DNA of 32,809 nucleotides from an uncultured bacterium (lineage in GTDB: Bacteria > Verrucomicrobiota > Lentisphaeria > Victivallales > Victivallaceae). Of this stretch, positions 7,723 to 15,794 are shown one piece after another (positions within the stretch are counted from its first letter, which is position 1; every line of letters begins with the position of its first letter). The translations under genes were made by a program, and so were the position numbers. The stretch is taken from contig URVC01000056.1 of the NCBI GenBank assembly GCA_900551245.1, positions 1-32,809 of the forward strand. The letters are read 5' to 3'. Below the pieces are notes generated by a model. The model saw nothing but the letters and a program-made list of their open reading frames with translations. It ran no database searches and was not told the origin of the DNA.

Positions 7723-8454
7723 ATGAAAAAGAGATCCGGTCCATGCAACTGCAATTTTCAAAAAGTCTGCCCATATTTCACTCTGATTGAACTTCTTGTT
7801 GTAATAGCTATTATTGCAATTCTCGCGGCCATGCTGCTTCCTGCGTTGAACCAGGCCAGAGCCAGAGCAAAATCGATCAACTGTGTCAACCAGTTGAAAC
7901 AGTGTATGACAGGTATGCAGCTTTACGCCGATTCCGAGGATGATTATCTGCCGGCAATCTGGATTGATAAAATTACCTGGGCGCAGGCACTGGTCAAGGG
8001 AGGGTATGCCACCAGTGCCGTACCGAAAGAGCTTCAGGAAACTGATGTTTACAAATCCTATGCCTGTCCTGCAGTAGAACGCGGAGATGCACTCCCGGGT
8101 CAGTTCTGCTTTCGTACTTACGGGATGAACAATTATCTGGCCGGGAAATGGTCAAATACAACTGCAGTCAAACGTACCCGGATCGGCATAACCGGGTTCA
8201 CCTGTGTCCCGCGGGGAAAACCAAGTGCAACGATAATTCTGGCAGACTCCCAGAATCCGCAGGTAACGAACAAGGTTGAACAGAGCTACATGCTCAACGC
8301 CAACAGCGGCCATGCTGTGTTGCGACATTTTCGACGCATCAACGCAGGGATGCTGGACGGCAGCGTCTCAAGCCCGGGTCCAAAAGAGTTGAAGGAAAAA
8401 CATCAGTTTGATGCTGTCCTGCTCGAAGATGGTAAATCCAAGCTGAACCTGTAA
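7723..8454 (+). CDS. Pseudopilin-type protein with H-X9-DG domain
   Basis: The 243-aa product has an N-terminal type IV pilin-like helix (FTLIELLVVIAIIAILAAML at residues 19-38, Glu23 being Glu5 of the mature form). At the C-terminal side it has His202-X9-Asp212-Gly213, the signature of the prepilin-processing-associated H-X9-DG family abundant in Planctomycetes and Lentisphaerae. The residue before FTLIE is Tyr, not the Gly normally needed by prepilin peptidase. Start 7723 is favoured over the ATG at 7717 because AAAGGA (7712-7717) is then correctly spaced. It begins 11 nt after the GntR-type gene and ends 8 nt before the glycosidase gene, so the three form one operon. Codon use is less GC-rich than in flanking housekeeping genes. 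The exact role is unknown. Confidence 0.87.
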   Translation: MKKRSGPCNCNFQKVCPYFTLIELLVVIAIIAILAAMLLPALNQARARAKSINCVNQLKQCMTGMQLYADSEDDYLPAIWIDKITWAQALVKGGYATSAVPKELQETDVYKSYACPAVERGDALPGQFCFRTYGMNNYLAGKWSNTTAVKRTRIGITGFTCVPRGKPSATIILADSQNPQVTNKVEQSYMLNANSGHAVLRHFRRINAGMLDGSVSSPGPKELKEKHQFDAVLLEDGKSKLNL

Positions 8455-8462
8455 GGCAAACT

Positions 8463-11400
8463 ATGAAAAAAATTTTAATGTTGTTCTCTCTGTTAGTCAG
8501 TTCCACTCTTTTCGCGTTGGAGCTGCCTTCCTGGCTCACAATCAAACGTGACGGAACTCTGCAGATCGAATCTCTGAATGCTAAAATTCTGCATTTCGGT
8601 GCGGGATTCGTTCAGACCGGACAACGTGACATTTCTGATATCACTCAGGGAGAGAATAACGGAACCGTCACCATAAGCGGGAAATTCGGAGGGGGAAAGA
8701 TCCACGAAACCGTCACTCCTATTGCAGATAATCAGGTCGAATATCAGGCGAAGCTCACTTGTCCGAACCCCTGGGTGACACTCGGAATCATGTTGCAGTT
8801 CAATCTGCCAGCCAAGTCCAGGAGTCTTCTACTAGACGGGGAAACCAGCTCTCTCCCTGCTGAATTTGACGGTAAAAAACAGTTTCCTCTTACTGCACGG
8901 GTAAAAAAAGTCTTGATTCCCCTTGATTCCGGCTCCGTCCTTCAGCTGACAGGAGATCTTACTCTCAAAGTGCAGGATAATCGGAAGTTTGACGATCCGA
9001 CGTTTTCAATTCGGCTTTATTTCAACCCAGCTCAGGGAACACTGAACGTTTCATCATTGAAATTTCGATTTTCGTTAATTCAGCCGATAAGCCATCCGAT
9101 CGATCTATCGGAGGTGGTTAATCTCGGTTTTGCCGACGAGGTCGCAGGTGACGGAAAAGGCGGCTGGACAGATCAGGGAAAGGAAAATGATCTTAGAATG
9201 CTCAAACCCGGACGCCTGCCAGCAGGAGGAAGCGCATTTGAAATTCTGGATCCGGCAAAAAACGGCGGACGGTCAGCGTTGGTACTGGGACGTACATTTG
9301 ACAAAGAGCGTTCCGTTGAGGTAGAAACGACTGGTTCCCACCTCTATCTGCTGCATGCCGCCGGATGGCCGACAGCAGGGACGCTGGGTGAAATTGAAGT
9401 TTTTTACCGTAACGGTTCAAAAGAATCCATCGAGATTCGTCATGGGCGTGACATCGGCAACTGGTGGATGCCGGTTCACCTCGACAACGCGGTAATGATA
9501 TGGAATGCGGAAAACCGCTCAAGCTATGTCGGATTATATGCCTCACAGTTCAAACTTCGCCGAAACGATCCGATAAAACTGACCTTTCGGATGAGGAAAT
9601 CCTCTTCGTTGTGGATGGTGGTTGCCGCGACACTTGGAGAGGCTCCGCTGCTTCTTGCCGCAGAGACACTTCCTACTTATATCATGGCAGGAAAGGAGTG
9701 GATTCCCCTTGATGCGCCACACGATATAGTTCCGGGAACCCCGCTGGATTTTTCCGGAATGCTTGATGCGCCGGCTGGCAAATACGGTCGGGTTGTTGTT
9801 GCCCCCGACGGGCACTTCTCCTTTGCAAATGCACCGGACAGGCGGATCAAATTTGTCGGAGTCAACCTCTGTTTCTCTGCTAACTTTCTTTCAAAAGAGT
9901 CTGCGGATGCACTGGCGGAACGGCTGGCGCGCATGGGGTATAATGCCGTTCGCCTGCATCATCAGGACAATCAGCTGGTGAAAAAGAATTCTCCTGATAG
10001 CACCGAGCTTGATCTGGAACAGCTCGACAAACTTGAATATTTGTTTGCCGCGCTGAAAAAAAGAGGGCTTTACATCACCACCGATGTTTACGTAAGCCGA
10101 AAGTTGAAGCCTGCGGAGAAGATTCCGGAAAAAGTTCCCGGCAACTCTTTTTTTCAGATGAAGGCGTTATTGCCGATTTCAAAAGCCGCCAGGCGCAACT
10201 GGGAGCGTTTTGCCCGTAACTGGTTCACTCACCGAAACCCTTACACCGGGATGACCTGGGCGGAAGATCCTGCATTCTATCTAGTCAGTTTTACGAATGA
10301 AAACAATCTCTATACGGTTTGGGACAAAGCGCCGGAAATTGCGAAACTGTATCAGGAAAAATTTCCCGGGTGGATGGCAAAACAACATCCCGATGAGCCA
10401 ATTGAATCCGCCGATATTTCCAACCGTCGCTTTCAGGAATTTCTCTATGACTGTCAGCACCGCAGCATCCTTGAACAGGCAAGATTTCTTCGCGAGGAAC
10501 TCGGGATGAAGACACTATGCACCGATGTGAATATGCACAACAAGGTACCTCTTGCGCTGCTTCGGGATGATCTTGATGCGGTGGATGATCACAAGTACCA
10601 TGACCATCCCGCCTTCCCGGAAAACGATTGGGGGCTGCCGATGCTGTTCCGTCAGCGTTCCGCAATTGGTTCGTACGGGGATGAAGTTCCGCTGCAGCTT
10701 TTGGCTCCGAGACTTTTCGGCAAGCCTTTCAGTATCACAGAATACAAGTTTTGTCCACCCAACCGTTATCGTGCCGAAGGCGGCCCCTTGATCGGGGGAT
10801 ACGCCGCACTGCAGGACTGGGACGCCCTCTATCATTTTGCCTGGAGTCATTCCTCCCGCAACGTGGATAAGTTAGTGGATTTCAGCATTTTTGATATCGC
10901 CCACGAACCATTGGGGCAACTCTCCGACCGTTTGACAATGTTTCTTTTTCGGCGCGGAGACATAAGTCCGGCCCAGGCAGCATATGCCTATCCGGTACCG
11001 AAAAATCTCTGGGACACAGATCAGCCGCTGCTGTACCCACGTTCCTTCGAACAGCTTGGACTTATCACTCGAATCGGAACGGTTGTCGGCAACCGGGCAA
11101 CAGCAGGAGTGAAACAATTATCTCTGAAACAGGCAGCGGCAGAAGCCCCATTGCCAGATCCAGCCGTAGAGAAGTTACGGCATACCCTCCTCACCAGAGG
11201 AATCGCAACAAGCTCCACAGGAGAACTTCAATTGAATGTATCCGCAAAGACATTGACTCTGGTTTCTCCGCGTTCGGAATCGGTAACACTGCCGGCAGGC
11301 AAACTTTCTGCCGGACGCTTGACAGTTACAGGAGCGACAGTTCCGCAGACCGTCTCCGTAAGCAGCCTGGACGGTGTTCCTCTCGGCAGAAGTTCCAGCA

Positions 11401-11690
11401 TCCTGATTTTCCACATGACGAATGTACTCAGCCAGAGGATGAAGTTCGGCGATTCCGGATTACACCTGCTGGAAAACCGGGGAACATTCCCCCTGCTGCT
11501 GCGGCGAGACCCGGTGGAAATCACCTTGAAACTTGAGGGGGATGCCCCTGTTACGCTGACCGCGTTGAAACTTGACGGCACGTCAGCAGGAACAGTTGCT
11601 GTAACTCGGAAAAAAGGCGGATTTTTCCACTTTACGGCCGATCCGGGAGCGTTCTCCGGCGGTACGATGGTATACCATCTGACACGTTAA
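8463..11690 (+). CDS. Secreted (beta/alpha)8 glycoside hydrolase, probably clan GH-A, specificity unknown
   Basis: The 1075-aa product starts with a signal peptide (MKKILMLFSLLVSSTLFALE). The N-terminal ~450 residues look like beta-sandwich modules, including a stretch around GGWTDQGKENDLRMLKPG. A TIM-barrel domain begins near residue 461 (IKFVGVNLCF, then LARMGYNAVRLHHQD). It contains SFTNENN with Glu613 as the likely acid/base (the Asn-Glu pair typical of clan GH-A) and SITEYKF with Glu760 as the likely nucleophile. A C-terminal beta-rich region completes it. The gene starts 8 nt after the pseudopilin gene with only a weak AAGG signal, which suggests coupling. Composition is lower in GC than the surrounding genes. 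The substrate cannot be read from the sequence; a host or plant polysaccharide is plausible. Confidence 0.85.
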   Translation: MKKILMLFSLLVSSTLFALELPSWLTIKRDGTLQIESLNAKILHFGAGFVQTGQRDISDITQGENNGTVTISGKFGGGKIHETVTPIADNQVEYQAKLTCPNPWVTLGIMLQFNLPAKSRSLLLDGETSSLPAEFDGKKQFPLTARVKKVLIPLDSGSVLQLTGDLTLKVQDNRKFDDPTFSIRLYFNPAQGTLNVSSLKFRFSLIQPISHPIDLSEVVNLGFADEVAGDGKGGWTDQGKENDLRMLKPGRLPAGGSAFEILDPAKNGGRSALVLGRTFDKERSVEVETTGSHLYLLHAAGWPTAGTLGEIEVFYRNGSKESIEIRHGRDIGNWWMPVHLDNAVMIWNAENRSSYVGLYASQFKLRRNDPIKLTFRMRKSSSLWMVVAATLGEAPLLLAAETLPTYIMAGKEWIPLDAPHDIVPGTPLDFSGMLDAPAGKYGRVVVAPDGHFSFANAPDRRIKFVGVNLCFSANFLSKESADALAERLARMGYNAVRLHHQDNQLVKKNSPDSTELDLEQLDKLEYLFAALKKRGLYITTDVYVSRKLKPAEKIPEKVPGNSFFQMKALLPISKAARRNWERFARNWFTHRNPYTGMTWAEDPAFYLVSFTNENNLYTVWDKAPEIAKLYQEKFPGWMAKQHPDEPIESADISNRRFQEFLYDCQHRSILEQARFLREELGMKTLCTDVNMHNKVPLALLRDDLDAVDDHKYHDHPAFPENDWGLPMLFRQRSAIGSYGDEVPLQLLAPRLFGKPFSITEYKFCPPNRYRAEGGPLIGGYAALQDWDALYHFAWSHSSRNVDKLVDFSIFDIAHEPLGQLSDRLTMFLFRRGDISPAQAAYAYPVPKNLWDTDQPLLYPRSFEQLGLITRIGTVVGNRATAGVKQLSLKQAAAEAPLPDPAVEKLRHTLLTRGIATSSTGELQLNVSAKTLTLVSPRSESVTLPAGKLSAGRLTVTGATVPQTVSVSSLDGVPLGRSSSILIFHMTNVLSQRMKFGDSGLHLLENRGTFPLLLRRDPVEITLKLEGDAPVTLTALKLDGTSAGTVAVTRKKGGFFHFTADPGAFSGGTMVYHLTR

Positions 11691-11775
11691 ACCCCTTGCT
11701 GCATTCAATCAGAGGTTGGAAAAATATCTATAATTCCGGAAAGCAACAGGTGACAAGACCATTCTCTCTGGAAAA

Positions 11776-11804
11776 GCCGCATGGGGAACAGTTCCCCGTG
11801 CGGC
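11776..11804. repeat. Strong hairpin after the glycosidase gene
   Basis: A 13-bp stem (GCCGCATGGGGAA with TTCCCCGTGCGGC, one G-T pair) closes a 3-nt loop 85 nt after the glycosidase stop. No T-tract follows (AGAATTCG), so it may be an RNA 3'-end stabiliser or a rho-assisted terminator rather than an intrinsic one. Confidence 0.6.
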
Positions 11805-11912
11805 AGAATTCGTCAATTCCGCATGACGCGTCAGGGGGGGCTGTGCCGGGCAGCTCGTCGGACAGCAGCAGCCCGACGCGACAAACATCAGCACACCGGC
11901 AAACTGCGAAAA

Positions 11913-11941
11913 GCCGCGCGGAGTCCTTCCTGCCGCGCGGC
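11913..11941. repeat. Second GC-rich hairpin in the 11691-12109 intergenic region
   Basis: A perfect 9-bp stem, GCCGCGCGG with CCGCGCGGC, closes an 11-nt loop and has no T-tract. Together with the hairpin at 11776 and the alaS promoter it is all I can recognise in this 419-nt gap. Short ORFs here lack ribosome-binding sites and family similarity. Confidence 0.5.
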
Positions 11942-12026
11942 TTCCTGCCATCCCGCGGCATCGCGCCGTCAAGCTTCACCATCGCGTGAAAAATGGAAAA
12001 GTCAAGCCGCCCGGACCGGTTATGAC

Positions 12027-12054
12027 TTGAATTTTCCGCAATCAAGAGTAGATT
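12027..12054 (+). promoter_or_regulatory. Probable alaS promoter
   Basis: TTGAAT (12027-12032) and TAGATT (12049-12054) are separated by 16 bp in an AT-rich stretch that ends 55 nt before the alaS ATG. The match is moderate. Confidence 0.5.
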
Positions 12055-12109
12055 ATTAGAATGATTTTTCACATACTGCGAAACATAGAAAGATACTGGA
12101 AAATTCCCC

Positions 12110-13891
12110 ATGAAAGAAGCTGACATCCGCCGTAAATACATCGAGTTTTTCAAGTCGAAGGGCCATCAGGAAATTCAGAGCGCGCCGGTGATTCCGGAAA
12201 ACGATCCGACCTGCCTCTTCACCACCGCCGGAATGCATCCGCTCGTCCCCTATCTGCAGGGCGCAAAACATCCCGCCGGGAAACGGCTGACCGACTTCCA
12301 GAAGTGCATCCGCACCGGCGACATCGACGAGGTCGGCGACGCCGTCCACCTCACCTTCTTCGAAATGCTCGGCAACTGGTCGCTCGGTGACTACTTCAAG
12401 GAGGAGGCGATCCGTTTCAGCTTTGAATTCCTGACCGGCAAAGAGAACCTCAACATCCCGGTCGAGCGGCTCGCGGTGAGCGTCTTCGCCGGCGACGACG
12501 ACGCCCCCTTCGACGAAACCGCCTGGAAACTCTGGAACTCCCTCGGCATCCCGGCCGAACGGATCGCCAAGCTCGGGAAAAAGGACAACTGGTGGGGTCC
12601 CGCCGGCATCACCGGCCCCTGCGGCCCGGATACCGAGATGTTCTACTGGACCGGCGAGCTGCCGCCGCCGGAAAAGTTCGATCCGGCCGACAAGCGCTGG
12701 GTTGAAATCTGGAACGACGTCTTCATGGAGTACAACAAAACCGCCGACGGCAAGTTCGAGCCGCTCGCCCAGCGCAACGTCGACACCGGCATGGGCCTCG
12801 AACGGGTCACCGCCATTCTGCAGGGCAAGACCAGCTGCTACGAGACGGAGATTTTCGCGCCGATTTTCGCGAAGCTCGACGAAATCCGCGGAACCGAGCC
12901 GGTCTCCGGCCCCCGCACACCTTCGGAGCGCATCATCGCCGACCACCTCCGCGCCGCGACCTTCATCCTCGCCGACGGCATCACCCCGGGCAAGGTGGAC
13001 CAGCCCTACGTGCTGCGCCGCCTGATCCGCCGCGCCATCCGCGAAGGACGCAAACTCGGCATCACCGAAAACTTCACCGCGAAGATCGCCGAGGCGGTCA
13101 TCGAGGAGTTCGGCGACATCTATCCGGAACTGCGCCGCCAGAAGGCGGTCATCTGCGAAGAACTCAACCGCGAGGAGAAGCAGTTCGCCGTCACGCTGGA
13201 GAAGGGAACCCACGAGTTCCAGAAGCTGATCGACCGCGTGCCGCCGCACATCAACAAAAAGGTGATCTCCGGCAAGAACGCCTTCAACCTCTACGAAACC
13301 TACGGCTTCCCGATCGAACTTACCGTCGAAATGGCGAAGGAAAAGGGATTCGAGGTCGACCGCGCCGGTTACGACGCCGCCTTCGCGAAGCATCAGGAGC
13401 TCTCAAGAGCCGGCGCCGAGCAGAAGTTCAAGGGCGGACTCGCCGACAGTTCGGTTGAAACCGCCCGGCTCCACACTGCGACCCACCTGCTGCAGGCGGC
13501 ATTGCGCAAAGTGCTCGGCCCCCATGTCGAACAGCGCGGCTCCAACATCACCGCCGAACGGCTCCGCTTCGACTTCTCTCACGAGCAGAAGATGACTCCG
13601 GAACAGCTCGCCGAGGTGGAGAAGCTGGTCAACGAGGCGATCGACCGCGATCTGCCGGTCGTCTGCGAAGAGATGACCATCGAAGAGGCGAAAAACAGCG
13701 GAGCGATGGGTCTGTTTGAAAACAAATACGACGCCCGGGTCAAAGTCTACACGATGGGCGACGTCAGCAAGGAGATCTGCGGCGGACCGCACGCATCGCA
13801 TACCGGCGAACTGGGGCACTTCAAAATCCTCAAGGAGGAGAGTTCCAGCCGCGGCGTGCGCCGGATCAAAGCGGTCCTTCAGAGCAAGTAA
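12110..13891 (+). CDS. alaS: Alanine--tRNA ligase, short form without C-terminal DHHA1/C-Ala region
   Basis: The enzyme charges tRNA-Ala and hydrolyses mischarged Ser/Gly-tRNA. The N-terminal class II catalytic core is complete (MKEADIRRKYIEFFKSKGH, FTTAGMHPLVPYL, FFEMLGNWSLGDYFK, ITGPCGPDTEMFY, NVDTGMGLERV). An editing domain follows with HTATH (His455, His459) and CGGPH (Cys557, His561), all four zinc ligands of the AlaRS/AlaX family. The protein ends 32 residues after that His, at 593 aa. Most bacterial AlaRS are about 870 aa and carry on with a coiled coil, DHHA1 and C-Ala. The next gene starts 27 nt after the stop and is unrelated, so this is not a frameshift. It heads a likely operon with a STAS protein and a lipoprotein. 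Confidence 0.93.
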   Translation: MKEADIRRKYIEFFKSKGHQEIQSAPVIPENDPTCLFTTAGMHPLVPYLQGAKHPAGKRLTDFQKCIRTGDIDEVGDAVHLTFFEMLGNWSLGDYFKEEAIRFSFEFLTGKENLNIPVERLAVSVFAGDDDAPFDETAWKLWNSLGIPAERIAKLGKKDNWWGPAGITGPCGPDTEMFYWTGELPPPEKFDPADKRWVEIWNDVFMEYNKTADGKFEPLAQRNVDTGMGLERVTAILQGKTSCYETEIFAPIFAKLDEIRGTEPVSGPRTPSERIIADHLRAATFILADGITPGKVDQPYVLRRLIRRAIREGRKLGITENFTAKIAEAVIEEFGDIYPELRRQKAVICEELNREEKQFAVTLEKGTHEFQKLIDRVPPHINKKVISGKNAFNLYETYGFPIELTVEMAKEKGFEVDRAGYDAAFAKHQELSRAGAEQKFKGGLADSSVETARLHTATHLLQAALRKVLGPHVEQRGSNITAERLRFDFSHEQKMTPEQLAEVEKLVNEAIDRDLPVVCEEMTIEEAKNSGAMGLFENKYDARVKVYTMGDVSKEICGGPHASHTGELGHFKILKEESSSRGVRRIKAVLQSK

Positions 13892-13918
13892 TTCAGGAAC
13901 CGGAAAGGAGCTCGCCCG

Positions 13919-14428
13919 ATGAAAGAATCCGATCTTCTCATCTCCCATCACGATGGAGTTTTTTCGGTCAAGGTCGCAGGCCGCGCCAACTTCGAATATG
14001 CGGTTCCGCTGCGCGAACTGGCGAAGTCGTCCAATGAATTCCGATGCTTCCGGATCGACCTCGGCGATTGTGTCGCGATGGACAGCACCTTCATGGGGGT
14101 GCTCTCCATGATCGGCCTGAAATCCCGCCGCTGCAATGCGACGGTGGAGCTGCTCAACGCGAACGATACCCTGAAAAAACTGCTCCGCGATCTCGGTGTG
14201 AGCAAGCTCTTCACCTTTACCGAAGGGAGCGACCCCGACGCGCCGCAGTGGTCCGCCAGCGACGGCAACGTTGCCCGCAACGACATGCTGACCACCGCCG
14301 AAACCGTCACCGAAGCGCATCAGACGCTGGTCGAAGCGGATTCCAGCAATGCGGCCCGTTTCGACCAGGTGATCGAATTCGCCCGCCAGGACGTCGAGCG
14401 GCTGAAAAACCGGGAGAAGGAAGATTGA
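13919..14428 (+). CDS. STAS-domain protein (anti-sigma-factor-antagonist-like)
   Basis: The 169-aa product has a single STAS domain (about residues 10-100) like SpoIIAA/RsbV. The loop CVAMDSTFMGVL contains Ser56, at the place phosphorylated by partner kinases in SpoIIAA-type proteins, and the usual helix-strand end follows (LKKLLRDLGVSKLFTF). The C-terminal 65 residues are an acidic, low-complexity extension ending in a charged helix and have no recognised function. The ATG at 13919 has AAAGGAG at 13903-13909. It lies 27 nt after alaS and overlaps the following lipoprotein gene. No anti-sigma kinase or sigma factor is encoded nearby, so the partner must be elsewhere. Confidence 0.82.
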   Translation: MKESDLLISHHDGVFSVKVAGRANFEYAVPLRELAKSSNEFRCFRIDLGDCVAMDSTFMGVLSMIGLKSRRCNATVELLNANDTLKKLLRDLGVSKLFTFTEGSDPDAPQWSASDGNVARNDMLTTAETVTEAHQTLVEADSSNAARFDQVIEFARQDVERLKNREKED

Positions 14429-15090
14429 TTCTTCGTCGAAACAACAGCGACAAATGCAGAAGATTGCCCTTTGCCCTCCTGCTGGCGGCGGCCACAGGCT
14501 TTCTTCTGCTGCATGCCGGCTGCTCCACCCCGACGATCACCAATACCAGCCGCAACATCGTTGAGCAGCTGCTGATCTCCTCCGCCGTCGAGCGGTGCAT
14601 GTATCAGATCGATTTCAGCATGTACCGGGATGCCAAGGTGTTCGCCGACTACTCCAACCTCGCGCCGCAGGTGGATAAGAATTATGTGCAGGGCTGTTTC
14701 GAACTGTACCTTGCCAAGGCGGGCGCCATCGTCGTCAAGGAGGAAAAGGAGGCCGCCTACACGATGCAACTGATTTCCGGCACGCTGGCGACCTCGTCGA
14801 GCCAGGTGCTGATCGGTACGCCGGAGCTGCCGATTCCGCTGCCGAACACCGACCTCAGCTTCGCCATTCCGGAAATTGCCATTTTCAAACGGGTGACCCG
14901 CCGCGGATACGGGAAATTCAGCCTGACGGTGCTCGATACCCCCAGCCGGAAACCGGTGCGCACGGTCGACGGGGTGAGCAACATGTCGGAGTTCATCAAC
15001 TGGACCATTCTGCTGATCCCCTTCTCCTCACGCAATGTCGAGATGAAGCAGAGCGAGTTCGAGGACACGCAGTACTACCTCTTTGAATGA
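14425..15090 (+). CDS. Putative lipoprotein of unknown function
   Basis: I do not recognise the family. The proposed TTG start at 14425 overlaps the STAS stop codon (TTGA) and follows GAAGGA with close spacing. No in-frame ATG lies before the signal region. This start gives 221 aa: a basic N-terminus, a hydrophobic stretch (FALLLAAATGFLLLHAGC) and Cys33 as possible lipidation site. The box is imperfect, with His at -3 and Leu at -4. The mature part has a hydrophobic loop rich in Pro (IGTPELPIPLPNTD) and a second hydrophobic patch (FINWTILLIPF), suggesting membrane association. Co-translation with the STAS protein hints at a shared envelope-related role, but nothing in the sequence proves it. 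Confidence 0.65.
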   Translation: MILRRNNSDKCRRLPFALLLAAATGFLLLHAGCSTPTITNTSRNIVEQLLISSAVERCMYQIDFSMYRDAKVFADYSNLAPQVDKNYVQGCFELYLAKAGAIVVKEEKEAAYTMQLISGTLATSSSQVLIGTPELPIPLPNTDLSFAIPEIAIFKRVTRRGYGKFSLTVLDTPSRKPVRTVDGVSNMSEFINWTILLIPFSSRNVEMKQSEFEDTQYYLFE

Positions 15091-15094
15091 AAAA

Positions 15095-15127
15095 ACGCCC
15101 GGCTTTTCCATGCCGGGCGTTCTCTTT
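15095..15127. terminator. Bidirectional terminator between convergent genes
   Basis: A perfect 9-bp stem (ACGCCCGGC with GCCGGGCGT) closes an 8-nt loop. On the plus strand it is followed by TCTCTTT. On the minus strand it is followed by a run of T (15094-15091 and beyond). It serves the lipoprotein gene and the convergent GspG-like gene. Confidence 0.8.
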
Positions 15128-15135
15128 CAGAACCG

Positions 15136-15705
15136 TCAGAAGTTCGTGATATCGTCGCAGATTTTTTCGTTGTCCGTGGAATAATAGGAGGTGCGAGCTG
15201 TCGGCGGTGTGGTTGCATTGCCGCTCCCGAATCTGCCGTCCGCACCGGGAGCGATCAAATCGAATCCCCCCTTGTTGATCTGGCCGGGATACCGGTAATA
15301 GATCGCCCCGCCCCAGCTGTCTTCCAGAACGAAATCTCCAGTTTTCCCCTTTTTCAGAGATTCCTCCTCCACCACCCGGAGAAACTCCTTGCGCATCTCA
15401 TCGCTCAGTGCAGTTCCGTTCGAGCTGGAACTGGCGACATCGAACTCGACGTCAGAAATCAGATTCGAGCTGTCAAGTTTGAACTTGATCATATGGAACG
15501 ACTGGCTCGCCGGATAATATCCGTACTTGGTTCGACAGCTCTCCAGCCCCGCTTCAATGCGCTTGAGCAGCGCTTTGGTGTTGGATTCGCGCGAGGCGTT
15601 CATCGCGTAGCTGTAGGCGCCGAAGCCGATGGCGGCGAGCAGGCTGACCAGCGCCACCACGGCGAGGACCTCCACAAGGGTAAAACGGAAACGGAGCGTT
15701 TTCAT
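15136..15705 (-). CDS. GspG-like pseudopilin
   Basis: The 189-aa product has a pilin-like N-terminus (FTLVEVLAVVALVSLLAAIG from residue 8, Glu12 being Glu5 of the mature form). Its C-terminal region is like the major pseudopilin of type II secretion (DSWGGAIYYRYPG, then FDLIAPGADGRFG). The residue before the Phe is Arg, not Gly. A central insert (SSNLISDVEFDVASSSSNGT) lengthens it beyond a typical GspG. AAGAAGG precedes the ATG at 15705. The gene is alone on its strand, with its own promoter back-to-back with that of the SDR. No other type II secretion genes are in the window, so it may work with a machine encoded elsewhere. Confidence 0.85.
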   Translation of the reverse strand: MKTLRFRFTLVEVLAVVALVSLLAAIGFGAYSYAMNASRESNTKALLKRIEAGLESCRTKYGYYPASQSFHMIKFKLDSSNLISDVEFDVASSSSNGTALSDEMRKEFLRVVEEESLKKGKTGDFVLEDSWGGAIYYRYPGQINKGGFDLIAPGADGRFGSGNATTPPTARTSYYSTDNEKICDDITNF

Positions 15706-15726
15706 GACAAACCTTCTTTTTGCTGT

Positions 15727-15776
15727 TTGCTTTCAGGGGCACCATGGAATATAATATGCTGAATGCTGTTTTTCAA
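15727..15776. promoter_or_regulatory. Overlapping divergent promoters of the GspG-like and SDR genes
   Basis: On the plus strand, TTGCTT (15727-15732) and TATAAT (15750-15755) are 17 bp apart and face the SDR gene. On the minus strand, TTGAAA (15776-15771) and TATATT (15753-15748) are also 17 bp apart and face the pseudopilin gene. The two -10 boxes overlap, so the polymerases would exclude each other. The plus-strand start point lies downstream of the ATG at 15744, which supports 15795 as the SDR start. Confidence 0.7.
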
Positions 15777-15794
15777 AAGAGATCGGGGGAAAAT

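Noticed and set aside
9130..11581. Short frames on both strands inside the glycosidase gene
   Set aside because: They are shadows of one continuous 1075-aa frame with signal peptide and catalytic motifs; none has an independent start signal.
11696..11989. Possible small protein after the glycosidase gene
   Set aside because: No ribosome-binding site, low-complexity Ser/Arg/Pro composition, and overlap with two GC-rich hairpins.
13889..13918. Frameshift removing the C-terminal half of alaS
   Set aside because: Only 27 nt separate the stop from a well-formed STAS gene with its own ribosome-binding site, and no DHHA1-like sequence occurs in any frame downstream.
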